A stretch of DNA of 64,000 bases from Heliomarina baculiformis. GTDB lineage: Bacteria > Pseudomonadota > Alphaproteobacteria > Rhodobacterales > Rhodobacteraceae. The stretch is from the NCBI RefSeq assembly GCF_019966545.1, contig NZ_JAIMIC010000007.1, forward strand, positions 300,644 through 364,643. The letters run 5' to 3'. This document shows, in pieces, positions 1 to 8,612 of the stretch. Both the position numbers and the translations under genes were made by a program. A model generated the notes under the pieces. The model did no database searches and had not been told where the DNA came from. It saw nothing but the letters and a program-made list of their open reading frames with translations. Position 1 is the stretch's first letter; each line of letters begins with the position of its first letter.

Positions 1-365
1 CGCGAGACGCCACGACAAGCGAGATAAACGCTTTGGAGAATTGTCAGCCCGTCGAAGAGCTGTGAAATCTGGTAGGTCCGGCGCAAACCGCGCCGAATCC
101 TGTCGTGTGCAGGGATTGATGTGATGTCTTCGCCGAAAAAGCGGATCCGCCCGAACGTACAGTCGAAATCCCCTGTAATCGCATTGAATAGAGTCGTTTT
201 TCCGGCTCCATTCGATCCCAGAACCGCGCGGCGTTCACCTGCGGCGATCTTCATATTGATATCGGACAGCGCCACGAGGGCACCGAAATGACGTGCCACG
301 CCATCCAGCTCCAGCGCATAAGAGCCGGTGCTGGACAGAGGGGTGTTTTCACTTAGCAATGCCAT
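1..365 (-). CDS. livG: LivG-type ABC transporter ATP-binding protein, 3' part outside window
   Basis: Cytoplasmic ATPase of a branched-chain amino-acid-type importer. Translating the minus strand from the ATG at 365 gives an open frame to the window edge. It holds the Walker A motif GSNGAGKTT near residue 48, followed by the LivG-like stretch RRGLRRTYQ that leads towards the Q-loop. The signature motif and Walker B lie beyond base 1, so only about 121 residues are visible. It starts 21 bases after the stop of the substrate-binding protein gene and is the last visible gene of the operon. A livF gene would be expected next, outside the window. LivG rather than LivF is inferred from the RRGLRRTYQ context. 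Confidence 0.85.
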   Translation of the reverse strand, partial: MALLSENTPLSSTGSYALELDGVARHFGALVALSDINMKIAAGERRAVLGSNGAGKTTLFNAITGDFDCTFGRIRFFGEDITSIPAHDRIRRGLRRTYQISQLFDGLTILQSVYLACRGVS

Positions 366-386
366 ATCAGGCGCCAGTCCGAAACA

Positions 387-1631
387 TCAGGGGCAGCTTG
401 GGTTTTCGCGGCTGACCGCGCCGAGCGCCCTGAACTCTTCCTTGTCGATGCCGAGGGTCTGATTGACCTGCGGCGTGGTCTGGATGAGCTTGTTCACGAG
501 GTTGCCATCCGGTCCCTCGACCACTTCGGTCAGGTAGATGTCGGCAATCGCGTTGCGATTTTCATCGAGTGAGACCTTGCCGGTCGGGGTCTCGAATTCG
601 AGATTGGCAAGGGCTTCGCGGTAGGCTGTCGGGTCGGAGAGATCACCGCCCGTTTCCTCAAGCGCCAGCAGGGCTGCTTTCATCCCGATGTAGTACCCAT
701 GCGCAAAGAGCGAGGGCGACGGGAACGCGCCATCAGTTTTCTTGTACTCTTCGACGAAGGAAAGCCACGCTTCGCTGTCATTGGTATCGGCTGTGGGACC
801 GGCCGCCGGCGTTCCGATCAGGATATCACGCAGGCGTCCTTCGGAGGTCAGCACAGTCTGGTCAACCGTAATGGACCCGCCGATTAGCGGAGCCTCGCCC
901 CCGGCCTGCTGGTACTGGCTGAGGAAGTTCACCGCATCGGCACCGCCCAGCGCGACATAGATCGCATCTACATCATCAGGGATAGCGGCAATGACCGACG
1001 AGTAGTCCTTGTTCCCGATTGGCACCCACGACTTGGAGGGAACGGTGCCGCCTGCATTGCAGAATTCAGCCATAAAGCCAAAGACCTGCGTGTAAGGGAA
1101 GGAGTAATCCTCGGCTACGGTTGCGACGGACTGGTAGCCCTTTTCATTATAGACATAGGTGCCCAAGCCGGCCATCCACTGCGCGCCATCTGTCGAGAAG
1201 CGGAAGAAGTTGTCGGCCGGATCCCGGAACGTCGTGTCCTGCGCGGCGGACGACCCGTTGATGAAGGTCACATCGGGTTGCGTCTTGGCGTAGTCCTTGA
1301 CGGCAATGCCTTCGTCCCCGGAAAGAGGCCCGACGAGCACCTTTACGCCGTCTTGTTCGACCAGCTTTCGTGCAGCGCGCACCGCGCTATCGGGAGAGGC
1401 ATCCGAAGAGCCGCGAATGATCTCGATCTCATGTCCGGCAACTTCACCGCCGAATTCGTTGACGGCGGTCATCGCGCCGCGTTCGCCGTCTTCGCCGAGC
1501 ACGGTAAACGCGCCTTCGAAGGTGGCCAGCAAGCCGATCTTGATCGCGCCATCTTGTGCAAGCGCGATGCCCGGAAGCGTGAGCGCCGTGGACAGCGTCA
1601 GCGCGAGCAGGTTGCGTTTTGTGATCCTCAT
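387..1631 (-). CDS. Branched-chain amino-acid-type ABC transporter substrate-binding protein
   Basis: Periplasmic binding protein (Peripla_BP_6 / LivK-like family), 414 residues. Residues 1-25 form a clear Sec signal peptide (Lys/Arg start, Leu-rich core, cleavage after ALA). The mature protein starts with the family pattern IKIGLLATFEG and contains the LVGPLSGDEG segment typical of the ligand cleft. A good ribosome site (GGGAGGAAAA) precedes the ATG. It lies between the permease gene livM and the ATPase gene livG. The ligand cannot be read from sequence. This family also carries amides, aromatic acids and short-chain amidated compounds, which fits the amidohydrolase and hydrolases encoded upstream in the same operon. 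Confidence 0.9.
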   Translation of the reverse strand: MRITKRNLLALTLSTALTLPGIALAQDGAIKIGLLATFEGAFTVLGEDGERGAMTAVNEFGGEVAGHEIEIIRGSSDASPDSAVRAARKLVEQDGVKVLVGPLSGDEGIAVKDYAKTQPDVTFINGSSAAQDTTFRDPADNFFRFSTDGAQWMAGLGTYVYNEKGYQSVATVAEDYSFPYTQVFGFMAEFCNAGGTVPSKSWVPIGNKDYSSVIAAIPDDVDAIYVALGGADAVNFLSQYQQAGGEAPLIGGSITVDQTVLTSEGRLRDILIGTPAAGPTADTNDSEAWLSFVEEYKKTDGAFPSPSLFAHGYYIGMKAALLALEETGGDLSDPTAYREALANLEFETPTGKVSLDENRNAIADIYLTEVVEGPDGNLVNKLIQTTPQVNQTLGIDKEEFRALGAVSRENPSCP

Positions 1632-1684
1632 GTCTTTTTCCTCCCTGGAAGTTTGAATTGGATCGTCTTTCCGGAACCCTCTCC

Positions 1685-2716
1685 TCAGGGGTCCGGTCGT
1701 AATGAGTTCTGTTTCAAATAGGGTTTCGCCTTCTCCCAGAGGCCGAGCATGCCGTCAGGCGATAACAAGACCACGCCCAGGAAAACGAGGCCGATCAGGG
1801 TGTTGAAGCGTTCCGCACCCACGATATCGATGGCAAAGGTCTGCATCATAACGACAAGGATCGCGCCGAGGAACGGCCCGATGGGATGTCGCAATCCCCC
1901 GATGACGGCGATGATGAGAACATTGACCGCCGCGCCGACCCCGATGGTGCCGGGGCTGATACGACCCTGGAACCAGACGAGCAACACTCCGGCTAACCCA
2001 GCAATCGCGCCGGAGAGAAACCAGGCAAAGACCTTGTGCGCTGTCGTGTTATAGCCGATGGCGCGCATCCTGCGCTGGTTGTCGCGAGTCGCCTGAAGCG
2101 TGAGACCAAAGGTCGATTGAGCGCCATAGAGAACTGCCGCGTAGCAGAGCGAAGCCGTGCCAAGGCAGAGGTAATAGAAGGGCAATGGATCGCGCCAGTT
2201 GACGCCGAATACCTCGGGGGCGCGCAGACCCGCGTAGCCCGGAAAGCCGTTGAATAGAGTATAGTTTTGCTGGGCAAAGTAGAAAGCCGCCGTGGCAACG
2301 GCGAGGGTGATCATGATCGTATAGATGCCCTCGGTTCTCACGGCGATCAGCCCGATCAGGGCAGACGCTGTGGCTGCGAAAAGAACCGCGACTGGAACAT
2401 AGATCCACCATGGCCAGCCAAAACCCATCACGTCAGAACTGTTTTCACCGAAAATCGCGACGCTGTACCCGGCGACCCCGACAACCGTGATCTGCGCGAG
2501 GCTGACCATGCCGCCATATCCCGCCAGCAGCATCAGCGAGAGCGCGATCATCCCGAAAATCAGGGTATAACCGCCGATCTGGGTCAGGAAAAAGTCAGAG
2601 GCGACGGCCGGGTATAGGATCAAAAGGACGGCCAGAATGATGTTGCCCGCGCCGATATGCCGGATAAAAGCGGGCCCGGACTGGTTTTCATCGCGAAGGG
2701 TTTCGATCAAACTCAC
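1685..2716 (-). CDS. livM: LivM-type ABC transporter permease
   Basis: Inner-membrane permease, 343 residues, with a long run of hydrophobic helices. It has the LivM-family pattern YGGMVSLAQITVVGVAGY near residues 66-85 and the cytoplasmic EAA-like loop TRDNQRRMRAIGYNT around residues 210-225 that contacts the ATPase. It overlaps the end of livH by four bases (ATGA), so the two permeases are translationally coupled. A 53-base gap separates it from the substrate-binding protein gene downstream. Confidence 0.9.
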   Translation of the reverse strand: MSLIETLRDENQSGPAFIRHIGAGNIILAVLLILYPAVASDFFLTQIGGYTLIFGMIALSLMLLAGYGGMVSLAQITVVGVAGYSVAIFGENSSDVMGFGWPWWIYVPVAVLFAATASALIGLIAVRTEGIYTIMITLAVATAAFYFAQQNYTLFNGFPGYAGLRAPEVFGVNWRDPLPFYYLCLGTASLCYAAVLYGAQSTFGLTLQATRDNQRRMRAIGYNTTAHKVFAWFLSGAIAGLAGVLLVWFQGRISPGTIGVGAAVNVLIIAVIGGLRHPIGPFLGAILVVMMQTFAIDIVGAERFNTLIGLVFLGVVLLSPDGMLGLWEKAKPYLKQNSLRPDP

Positions 2717-3765
2717 AGCCGTTTCCCCATAATTCCTTCGGGGCGGATTGCCAGTGTAACGACCATGATCACGAAGGTCAGGACGACGCCGTATGTCGGG
2801 AAATAGACGAGGCCGATCTGTTCCGCGAGCCCGATGAGCAGCGCGCCAATCGCGGCGCCGGTGATAGATCCCATGCCGCCGACGATGACGACTACAAGGC
2901 TTGCCAGCAGGTAACGGATGTCTTCGCCGGGCGCGACAGAGAGAGCAGATCCGCCGATAACACCCGCCAGCCCCGCCAGTCCGGCGCCAAGTGCGAAAAC
3001 GCCTGCAAAGACATAGTGGACGTTCACGCCCGAGGCCGAGAGCATCTCGCGGTCATCGACACCGGCGCGGATCATCATGCCGATGCGGGTCTTGTTAAGA
3101 GTCAGCCAAAGCGCCACGCCGATTGCCACAGCCACGCCGAGGACGATCAACCGATACAGGGGGTACTTAAGAAACACGAGGGTGCCGTTCGACCGCTCTG
3201 CCGTGACAACCGGCAGTTTGATCGCACCGCTGATCCATTCGGGCGTCAGAATTTGATAGGTGCCGCCAGACCAAACGGCCAGCATGAGATCGGCTGCCAC
3301 GATGGAAATGCCGATGCTGACCAGTGTCTGGCGCAGATCGTCGCCTTCGAGACGGCGAAAGACCAGTATCTGCATGATCAGACCCACGAGGGCGATGGCG
3401 ATAAAGGCGCCGCCGACTCCGATAAACCAGTTGCCTGTACGCGTCGCGATTTCATACCCGACATAGGCGCCAAGAAGGTAGAGAGAGCCATGTGCGAGGT
3501 TCACGTTGCGCATTAGCCCGAAGATCAGGGTAAAGCCGCTCGCGACGAGAAAGTAGAGACCCGCCAGCGTCAGCCCGTTGAGGATCGCGCTGAGAAAGGC
3601 CTTTTTAGAGATCAGTATTGCGTCAAGCCAATCCGGCCATTGGGCGACGATCATCCATATGAGCACCAGTCCGACAAGGACGCCGAAACCGACCCAGATC
3701 TGCTTCCGGGTTGGCCCCTTCGGCGGGCTGGACAGCTCGTCGCGGAGATTACTGGTTTCGCTCAT
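2713..3765 (-). CDS. livH: LivH-type ABC transporter permease
   Basis: Inner-membrane permease, 350 residues. After a roughly 50-residue N-terminal extension with one hydrophobic helix it has the LivH pattern FTLIFGLMRNVNLAHGSLY and the coupling loop KTRIGMMIRAGVDDREML near residues 225-245. LivH proteins are usually near 290-300 residues, so the N-terminal extension is longer than usual. The start overlaps the amidohydrolase stop by four bases and the stop overlaps livM, giving a continuous coupled chain. Confidence 0.9.
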   Translation of the reverse strand: MSETSNLRDELSSPPKGPTRKQIWVGFGVLVGLVLIWMIVAQWPDWLDAILISKKAFLSAILNGLTLAGLYFLVASGFTLIFGLMRNVNLAHGSLYLLGAYVGYEIATRTGNWFIGVGGAFIAIALVGLIMQILVFRRLEGDDLRQTLVSIGISIVAADLMLAVWSGGTYQILTPEWISGAIKLPVVTAERSNGTLVFLKYPLYRLIVLGVAVAIGVALWLTLNKTRIGMMIRAGVDDREMLSASGVNVHYVFAGVFALGAGLAGLAGVIGGSALSVAPGEDIRYLLASLVVVIVGGMGSITGAAIGALLIGLAEQIGLVYFPTYGVVLTFVIMVVTLAIRPEGIMGKRL

Positions 3766-5072
3766 GCGATCAGTCGACGCCTTTGTTCCTGTGCCTGAGG
3801 CGCCTTGTGAAACTTGCCGTCTTTCATAATCGCAAGGATGCGTTTCTGATCCTGAAGGATGCGGACGTCGGAAATTGGATCTCCGTCGATGAGGATGAGA
3901 TCGGCAAGGTAGCCTTCCTTGATCAAGCCAAGCTCATCTCCCATCTGCATGATCTGGCCGCCATACTTGGTGCCGGCCTGAATCGCTTCCATGGGACTGA
4001 AGCCCAGCATATCGACGAAGGTCTCGATGTCCTTGGCGTTGGTGCCCTGGGGGGTCCAGGCAAAGCCGTAATCCCCGCCGATGCAGATGCGGATGCCGCG
4101 GCGGTGCATCTTTTTCATCGTATCGATGCACATCTCCAATTCGCGTTCGTATTCCATCGCGATCGGCGATCCGGGTTTGATCCCCCATTCTTCGGCATAG
4201 CGTGCGGTATTGATCAGCCATGCGATGCCCGGCGCGACAAAGTGCCTGTCCTTGGCCGCTTCGAGCATGTCGAGGCTTTCCTCGTCGGCGAAGGAGGCAT
4301 GGTAGATGTTCGTGATCCCGTGGCGGATGCATTGCTTGACTGACCCCGAGGAACGGGCATGGGCCGATAGTGTCTTGTGGCGACAGCGGGCTTCCTGCAC
4401 GGCCATTGCGACTTCCTCCTCGGACATGGGCGTTTCTTCAGCGCCCATTCCGGTGATCGCTTCACCGCTGAGGTTCAGCTTGATGCTGTCGACACCATAT
4501 TTGATCAGCGTCCGGACGGTCCGGCGAACTTCCTCCGGACCTGAGACAACCAGTCCAAGGTTTAATCCTTCGTGCGGAATGTGGCTTGGCGCGGCATCGC
4601 CGAGGCCGCCGACTGTGGTGATCTCGGGGCCCGCCGACAGATAGCGTGGCCCGGGAAAACGGCCTTCATTGATAAAGCGTTTGGCCACGACATCGAGCCT
4701 CGGTTTTGCAGCGGCTGCCCCCCTGCCTGCGGTGAAACCAGCATCGAGAACGAGCTTGGCCATTTCCATGGTGACCAGCATGTGTTCTTCCAGTTCCATC
4801 ATCTGGATCGGGTCGATGCCCGGCGCGTTGTTCCAGCTCAGGTGAAGATGTGCATCGATCATGCCGGGCATCAGCGTCGCGCCCATCCCGTCGATTACCT
4901 TGGCACCCCCGTAGGAAGAACCGCCAAACCGGGCGCCGCCTCGGGAAATGCGCGAGATACGGTTACCTTTTACGACGACCTCGCCGGTATAAGGATTTTC
5001 GCCCGTCGCATCGAGCACGCGCACATTCGTGAAAACAATCTCGCTGTTTCCGTTCCAATCCGTTTCAGCCAT
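3762..5072 (-). CDS. Metal-dependent amidohydrolase
   Basis: Cytoplasmic hydrolase of the amidohydrolase superfamily, 436 residues. The visible metal ligands fit the family: HLH near residue 75 in MIDAHLHLSW, a Lys in SIKLNLSGEA that could be carbamylated, His residues in LSAHARSSG and NIYHASF, and the Asp in GGDYGFAW. The C-terminal LADLILIDGDP is the usual return to the small beta domain. It probably opens a C-N bond (cyclic amide, imidazolone-like or N-acyl substrate) imported by the Liv transporter. The exact substrate cannot be assigned. It is coupled to livH and lies 42 bases after the alpha/beta hydrolase gene. Confidence 0.85.
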   Translation of the reverse strand: MAETDWNGNSEIVFTNVRVLDATGENPYTGEVVVKGNRISRISRGGARFGGSSYGGAKVIDGMGATLMPGMIDAHLHLSWNNAPGIDPIQMMELEEHMLVTMEMAKLVLDAGFTAGRGAAAAKPRLDVVAKRFINEGRFPGPRYLSAGPEITTVGGLGDAAPSHIPHEGLNLGLVVSGPEEVRRTVRTLIKYGVDSIKLNLSGEAITGMGAEETPMSEEEVAMAVQEARCRHKTLSAHARSSGSVKQCIRHGITNIYHASFADEESLDMLEAAKDRHFVAPGIAWLINTARYAEEWGIKPGSPIAMEYERELEMCIDTMKKMHRRGIRICIGGDYGFAWTPQGTNAKDIETFVDMLGFSPMEAIQAGTKYGGQIMQMGDELGLIKEGYLADLILIDGDPISDVRILQDQKRILAIMKDGKFHKAPQAQEQRRRLIA

Positions 5073-5114
5073 GTGTTCCTCCCAAAACTGGCCGCCTCCC
5101 TTGTGTCGCGCGCG

Positions 5115-5888
5115 TCAGATCCTGTGACGTTGCAGGAACTCTCGCGTTGCGTTCGCACAATCAGTTGGCCGTTCAATCGGGGTCCAGTGGCCGCATCCTG
5201 GTACGATGCGAATTTCGGAGCCCTCGATATTTTCGTTAAGCAACCGGGCCATGCTGACCGGAGCGACCGGATCATGTTCTCCGGTAATCAGCAGAACCGG
5301 CGTTTTGATCTTGGGCCAGAGTGCTGCTTTCGCGCCGGAGAGGGCCTCGCAGTTCTGTGCATATCCCTCGGGCGGCTGCCGCATCAGGGATTCACGCACG
5401 AATGCAGCGGCGACCGGGTTATTGCGGTGGGTCTCGGGCGCCAGCGTCGCTTTTGAAATCTGGTCGGCGATCCCATCCATCCCATTTTTCCGAACGCCAG
5501 CGGCCCGGTCGAGCAGCCCTTTGCGGGCCGCATCCGGCGGTTCCGTCAACGCGCCGAAGAGCACCATCGAGGCGACCAGTTCAGAACGGGTTTCGGCCAG
5601 TTTCTGACAGACGAGCGTTCCCATGGAATGTCCAAGCAGGTGGCAGCGTTCCAAGCCGGTGGCTTGAATCCAGTCGGCTACGAGATCGACAATCACATCG
5701 AGGGTCAGCCGGGCGTGCGGAAGCCCGGTTCGAGCAGCCCCCGGCATGTCCGGTCTGACGCAGCGGTATGTTGTCAGCTCAGGCATCAGAGCTTCGAATG
5801 TGTTCGACGATCCGCCCAACCCATGAATCATCACGACTGGATCCCCGTCACCAGCATCGTCCGAAACAAGGGTGAAGCGGTTGTTCAT
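5115..5888 (-). CDS. Alpha/beta hydrolase
   Basis: Cytoplasmic alpha/beta-fold hydrolase, 257 residues. The catalytic triad is intact by eye: nucleophile elbow GHSMG near residue 104, the acid in GEHDPVAP near residue 203, and the His in GCGHW near residue 235. The oxyanion segment HGLGGSS is near residue 22. It resembles 3-oxoadipate enol-lactonase and other C-C or ester hydrolases. With an FAH-family gene overlapping upstream and an amidohydrolase downstream, a lactone or ester intermediate in ring catabolism is a reasonable but unproven substrate. Confidence 0.85.
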   Translation of the reverse strand: MNNRFTLVSDDAGDGDPVVMIHGLGGSSNTFEALMPELTTYRCVRPDMPGAARTGLPHARLTLDVIVDLVADWIQATGLERCHLLGHSMGTLVCQKLAETRSELVASMVLFGALTEPPDAARKGLLDRAAGVRKNGMDGIADQISKATLAPETHRNNPVAAAFVRESLMRQPPEGYAQNCEALSGAKAALWPKIKTPVLLITGEHDPVAPVSMARLLNENIEGSEIRIVPGCGHWTPIERPTDCANATREFLQRHRI

Positions 5889-6751
5889 GATGCCCGTACC
5901 GGGTTTTCGAGATAGCCGATCTGGTCAATTTCGACCCGCATGAGGTCTCCGTCCACGAGATATTTCGGTGGTTTGAAGCCGATGCCCACGCCTTCGGGTG
6001 TTCCGGTCGCGATCACATCGCCCGGTTTCAGGCTCGCGCCAGCAGAGATGGTTTCAATCAGTGTCGGGATGTCGAAAATGAGATCCCTGACGGAGGCGTC
6101 CTGTCGCATTTCGCCGTTGATGGCGCATCGTACCCGCATGGAGTCGAGATCGACCTCATCTGCCGTCACGACCCACGGTCCCATCGGGCAGAACGTGTCC
6201 TGAGATTTACCGATCAGCCATTGACTGTATTTGCCCTGCAGATCGCGGGCGGTGACATCGTTGATGATGGTATAGCCCCAAACGTGGTCCATCGCCTCAT
6301 TAGCGGAAATGCCGCGCCCGCCTTTGCCAATGATCACGCCAAGTTCGGCCTCGTAGTCGATGGAGGTAGATACGTTTGGGTCAAGCCGCACCTCGGCACC
6401 CGGTCCGACAACTGTTTCCGGCACCTTGGAGAAGATAATCGGGTCTTTTGGGACCACAGAATTGGCGGCGCTTGAGTCGAAACCGCTGTTGGCGAATTCC
6501 TCTGCATGCGCGTGGTAGTTCTTGCCGACGCAGAAGATGTTGCGTGATGGACGCGGGATAGGAGCGCAAAGTTTCACCTGGCTTAATGGGATTGGCTCCA
6601 TCTGCCGGGGCATCTCGCTCCTACCGATGAGAACAGCCACACCTTGCGCGGCTTCCTCAAGGGTGAGGTCGAACGGGCGCACTGTACTGCCATCAGGATC
6701 AACAAGCCCAACCCGCCTTTCAGATTGAATTTCAAATGTGGCGAGTTTCAT
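5885..6751 (-). CDS. Fumarylacetoacetate hydrolase family protein
   Basis: First gene of the minus-strand catabolic operon, 288 residues. It has the FAH-fold landmarks: IFCVGKNYHAHAEEF near residues 73-87, the acidic metal ligands in SIDYEAELGVIIGKGG, TARDLQ, and the closing TGTPEGVGIG. Family members split or isomerise 2-oxo-acid intermediates such as acylpyruvates or 2-hydroxyhepta-2,4-diene-1,7-dioate. The short spacing to the facing regulator and the GAACC/GGTTC repeat just upstream suggest that the operon promoter lies there. The start ATG follows a GGAGG-like ribosome site. Confidence 0.88.
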   Translation of the reverse strand: MKLATFEIQSERRVGLVDPDGSTVRPFDLTLEEAAQGVAVLIGRSEMPRQMEPIPLSQVKLCAPIPRPSRNIFCVGKNYHAHAEEFANSGFDSSAANSVVPKDPIIFSKVPETVVGPGAEVRLDPNVSTSIDYEAELGVIIGKGGRGISANEAMDHVWGYTIINDVTARDLQGKYSQWLIGKSQDTFCPMGPWVVTADEVDLDSMRVRCAINGEMRQDASVRDLIFDIPTLIETISAGASLKPGDVIATGTPEGVGIGFKPPKYLVDGDLMRVEIDQIGYLENPVRAS

Positions 6752-6770
6752 CCGGCACTCCTCCCAAAGT

Positions 6771-6792
6771 GAACCGATCCATTTATTGGTTC
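6771..6792. promoter_or_regulatory. Inverted repeat GAACC-N12-GGTTC, candidate GntR operator
   Basis: GAACC at 6771-6775 and GGTTC at 6788-6792 form an inverted repeat just upstream of the FAH-family start at 6751. The same half-sites recur as a compact palindrome next to the regulator gene (6978-6988). Sharing one half-site sequence across both ends of a divergent intergenic region is what an operator for the adjacent FadR-type regulator would look like. The 12-base spacer is wide for a single dimer site, so the halves could be separate contacts. Confidence 0.4.
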
Positions 6793-6977
6793 AATATTTT
6801 TGATCTGTAAACCCTATTTTGTTGCCTTGGTGAAATTTAGTAAGTATTGGATCAGGAAGTTTTTAAACTCGACTGCAACGATTTCCGCTTTTTCGGTCAG
6901 GACAGTCCCTGTTCCTGTTGTTGGCCAGAATGTTATCAGCCTTGAAAAGTTCCAGAATCTGAGCCGGACACGCCATT

Positions 6978-6988
6978 GGTTCAGAACC
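6978..6988. promoter_or_regulatory. Palindrome GGTTCAGAACC, candidate autoregulatory operator
   Basis: Perfect 11-base palindrome (five-base arms around one A) ending 15 bases before the regulator ATG at 7004. Its arms equal the half-sites found in front of the divergent operon. A regulator bound here would block its own gene. FadR-family sites are short palindromes of this kind; the assignment is inference. Confidence 0.45.
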
Positions 6989-7003
6989 TAGAAGAGGACC
7001 TGA

Positions 7004-7720
7004 ATGTCGCGTGTGAAGTCCAAAGATATTACCCAGTCGCTGCGGGCGCGTATCGCAGAGGCAGAGTGGGGTGCAGATCAGAAATTACCGAACGAGAGAG
7101 AGCTGGCTCAGGAGTATGGAGTTGCGCGGAATACGGTGCGCCGGGCGATCTCCGAGCTTTCCGAACAAGGCATACTGACGCGGCATGTCGGCCGGAGCAC
7201 CGTCATCAACGAAACAGCCGTACTGGGTAGCAGCGATCTGTCTGATATCATCCGCAGTCTCAATGAAATCAGTCCCTTCGATATCATGAATATGCGTCTG
7301 ATAATCGAACCTCAGGCTGCGGCCAGTGCCGCGACGATGGGTTCCGACAACGAGCTCGAGGCGATGGAAGAGATACATCAGAAGTCGATCGAGATGGAGG
7401 ATCGGGAGAAGTTCGAGAAATTGGACATGGCGTTTCACGAAGCCATCTTTGCAGCTACACGGAATGAGCTGCTCAGGAACCTGAACGAAATTTCGTGTAT
7501 CGTTCGGCGGCGGTCGACCGTGGCGGCAATTCGCAAGAATGGGTTCAGCGAAGCGCGGAGAATCGAGAGTATTGCGCAGCATCGGTCGATCCTTGATGCG
7601 CTTAAAGCCAGAAATCCCGAAGCAGCGGCAGAGGCCATGAAGCTGCATCTGGCTGTGCGCAGCCGGAACATTTTTGGTGGCGATACACCCGACCACATGC
7701 CGATTGGACAGGTTCTATGA
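7004..7720 (+). CDS. FadR/GntR-family transcriptional regulator
   Basis: 238-residue DNA-binding regulator. The N-terminal winged helix (about 1-70) has the GntR pattern PNERELAQEYGVARNTVRRA. The C-terminal FCD ligand domain (about 80-230) keeps the four usual metal ligands: Asp and His in DMAFHEAIF, His in AQHRSIL, and His in KLHLAV. It faces the FAH-amidohydrolase-Liv operon across about 250 bases and probably controls it in response to a small organic acid. The ATG has a good site (AGAGGA). The gene ends in an ATGA overlap with an HTH-less paralogue. Confidence 0.9.
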   Translation: MSRVKSKDITQSLRARIAEAEWGADQKLPNERELAQEYGVARNTVRRAISELSEQGILTRHVGRSTVINETAVLGSSDLSDIIRSLNEISPFDIMNMRLIIEPQAAASAATMGSDNELEAMEEIHQKSIEMEDREKFEKLDMAFHEAIFAATRNELLRNLNEISCIVRRRSTVAAIRKNGFSEARRIESIAQHRSILDALKARNPEAAAEAMKLHLAVRSRNIFGGDTPDHMPIGQVL

Positions 7721-8208
7721 ACGGGCCGGAGATCGCGGTCCTTCCGGAACATGATGACGATCAGGAGTTAATGAGCGTCCTTCGGCGGATTGCCGGGACA
7801 AGCCCTCGCGACATCATGGAAGTACGTATGATCGTCGAGCCAAAGGCTGCCGCTGTATCGGCAGCCAACGCTCGGCCCGCCGACCTTGTGGCGATACGAA
7901 ACGCGCATGATCTGGCGGTAGCGTCGATGGAATCCGGGACCTTCGAGGCATGGGACGGGGAGTTCCATAAACGCATTTTCGAAAGCACCCGGAATGATTT
8001 CCTGACGACATTGCACGATATTCTGAACGCGATCCGGATGCGGGAAAACTGGGTCGAAATCAAACGCCGTACCTTTGATCCCGAGCAGCGCATAATCTAT
8101 TGCGATGAACATGCTGCCATCTACGCCGCAATCGAATCCCGTGATCCTGCGCGCGCTGCGAGTGAGATGCGCCGACATATCAGAACGATCAGCCGAAACT
8201 TGTTCTGA
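7717..8208 (+). CDS. FCD-domain protein without DNA-binding domain
   Basis: 163 residues, translationally coupled (ATGA overlap) to the GntR gene upstream. It aligns by eye with the FCD part of that protein: SPRDIMEVRMIVEPKAAA against SPFDIMNMRLIIEPQAAA. It keeps all four metal-ligand positions (Asp and His in DGEFHKRIF, His in DEHAAIY, His in RRHIRTI) and the shared C-terminal SRN-hydrophobic ending. The winged-helix domain is entirely absent. It looks like a tandem duplication followed by loss of the HTH region. Because the ligand pocket is preserved, it may act as a partner or ligand sink for the full-length regulator; that role is inferred. Confidence 0.75.
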   Translation: MNGPEIAVLPEHDDDQELMSVLRRIAGTSPRDIMEVRMIVEPKAAAVSAANARPADLVAIRNAHDLAVASMESGTFEAWDGEFHKRIFESTRNDFLTTLHDILNAIRMRENWVEIKRRTFDPEQRIIYCDEHAAIYAAIESRDPARAASEMRRHIRTISRNLF

Positions 8209-8300
8209 CAGCAGAGCAAGATAACCGTTACAGGCTGGTCACGTCGGGTCGCCGGTGGCCACTTTCCATTACGAAGCTTCGTTCTGACCGATATTTGCCG

Positions 8301-8587
8301 TCAGGATTGAGAGTGCTTTATCAACATTTCGTTGGCAACGGCGGCGGATTCCAAGGAGCGCTGCGCGTCGCAGAGTTTGGAAAGTTCCTTTGGATCGACG
8401 GAAAAAAAACAAAGCTGCCGAGCTGCGGTTCGAAAACAAGCAGGCCTTCCATCTCGCGACGGTTTATCGCTTTGCGTACAGGCGGGCAACTGACCTGAAG
8501 TTTCGAGGCGATTCGCGCTTCGGAAAGTTGGCTTCCGAGGTCCAAGTCATCCGAGATGATCAAGTTCCGTAGGGCTTCGGAGACCAT
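8301..8587 (-). pseudogene. Broken gntR/fadR regulator gene
   Basis: The minus strand from 8587 encodes a GntR winged helix (LSEARIASKLQVS, then PPVRKAI and MEGLLVFEPQLGSFVFFPS). The reading frame is lost at a run of eight A (8402-8409 on the plus strand). In the next frame the FCD domain continues as VDPKELSKLCDAQRSLESAA before stopping at 8301. So the gene has a single frameshift in the homopolymer and has also lost most of the FCD domain. It is not expected to make a working regulator. It is unrelated in detail to the intact regulator at 7004. Confidence 0.6.
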
Positions 8588-8612
8588 TTCTTTCTAAGAT
8601 TTAAGGCGCGAA

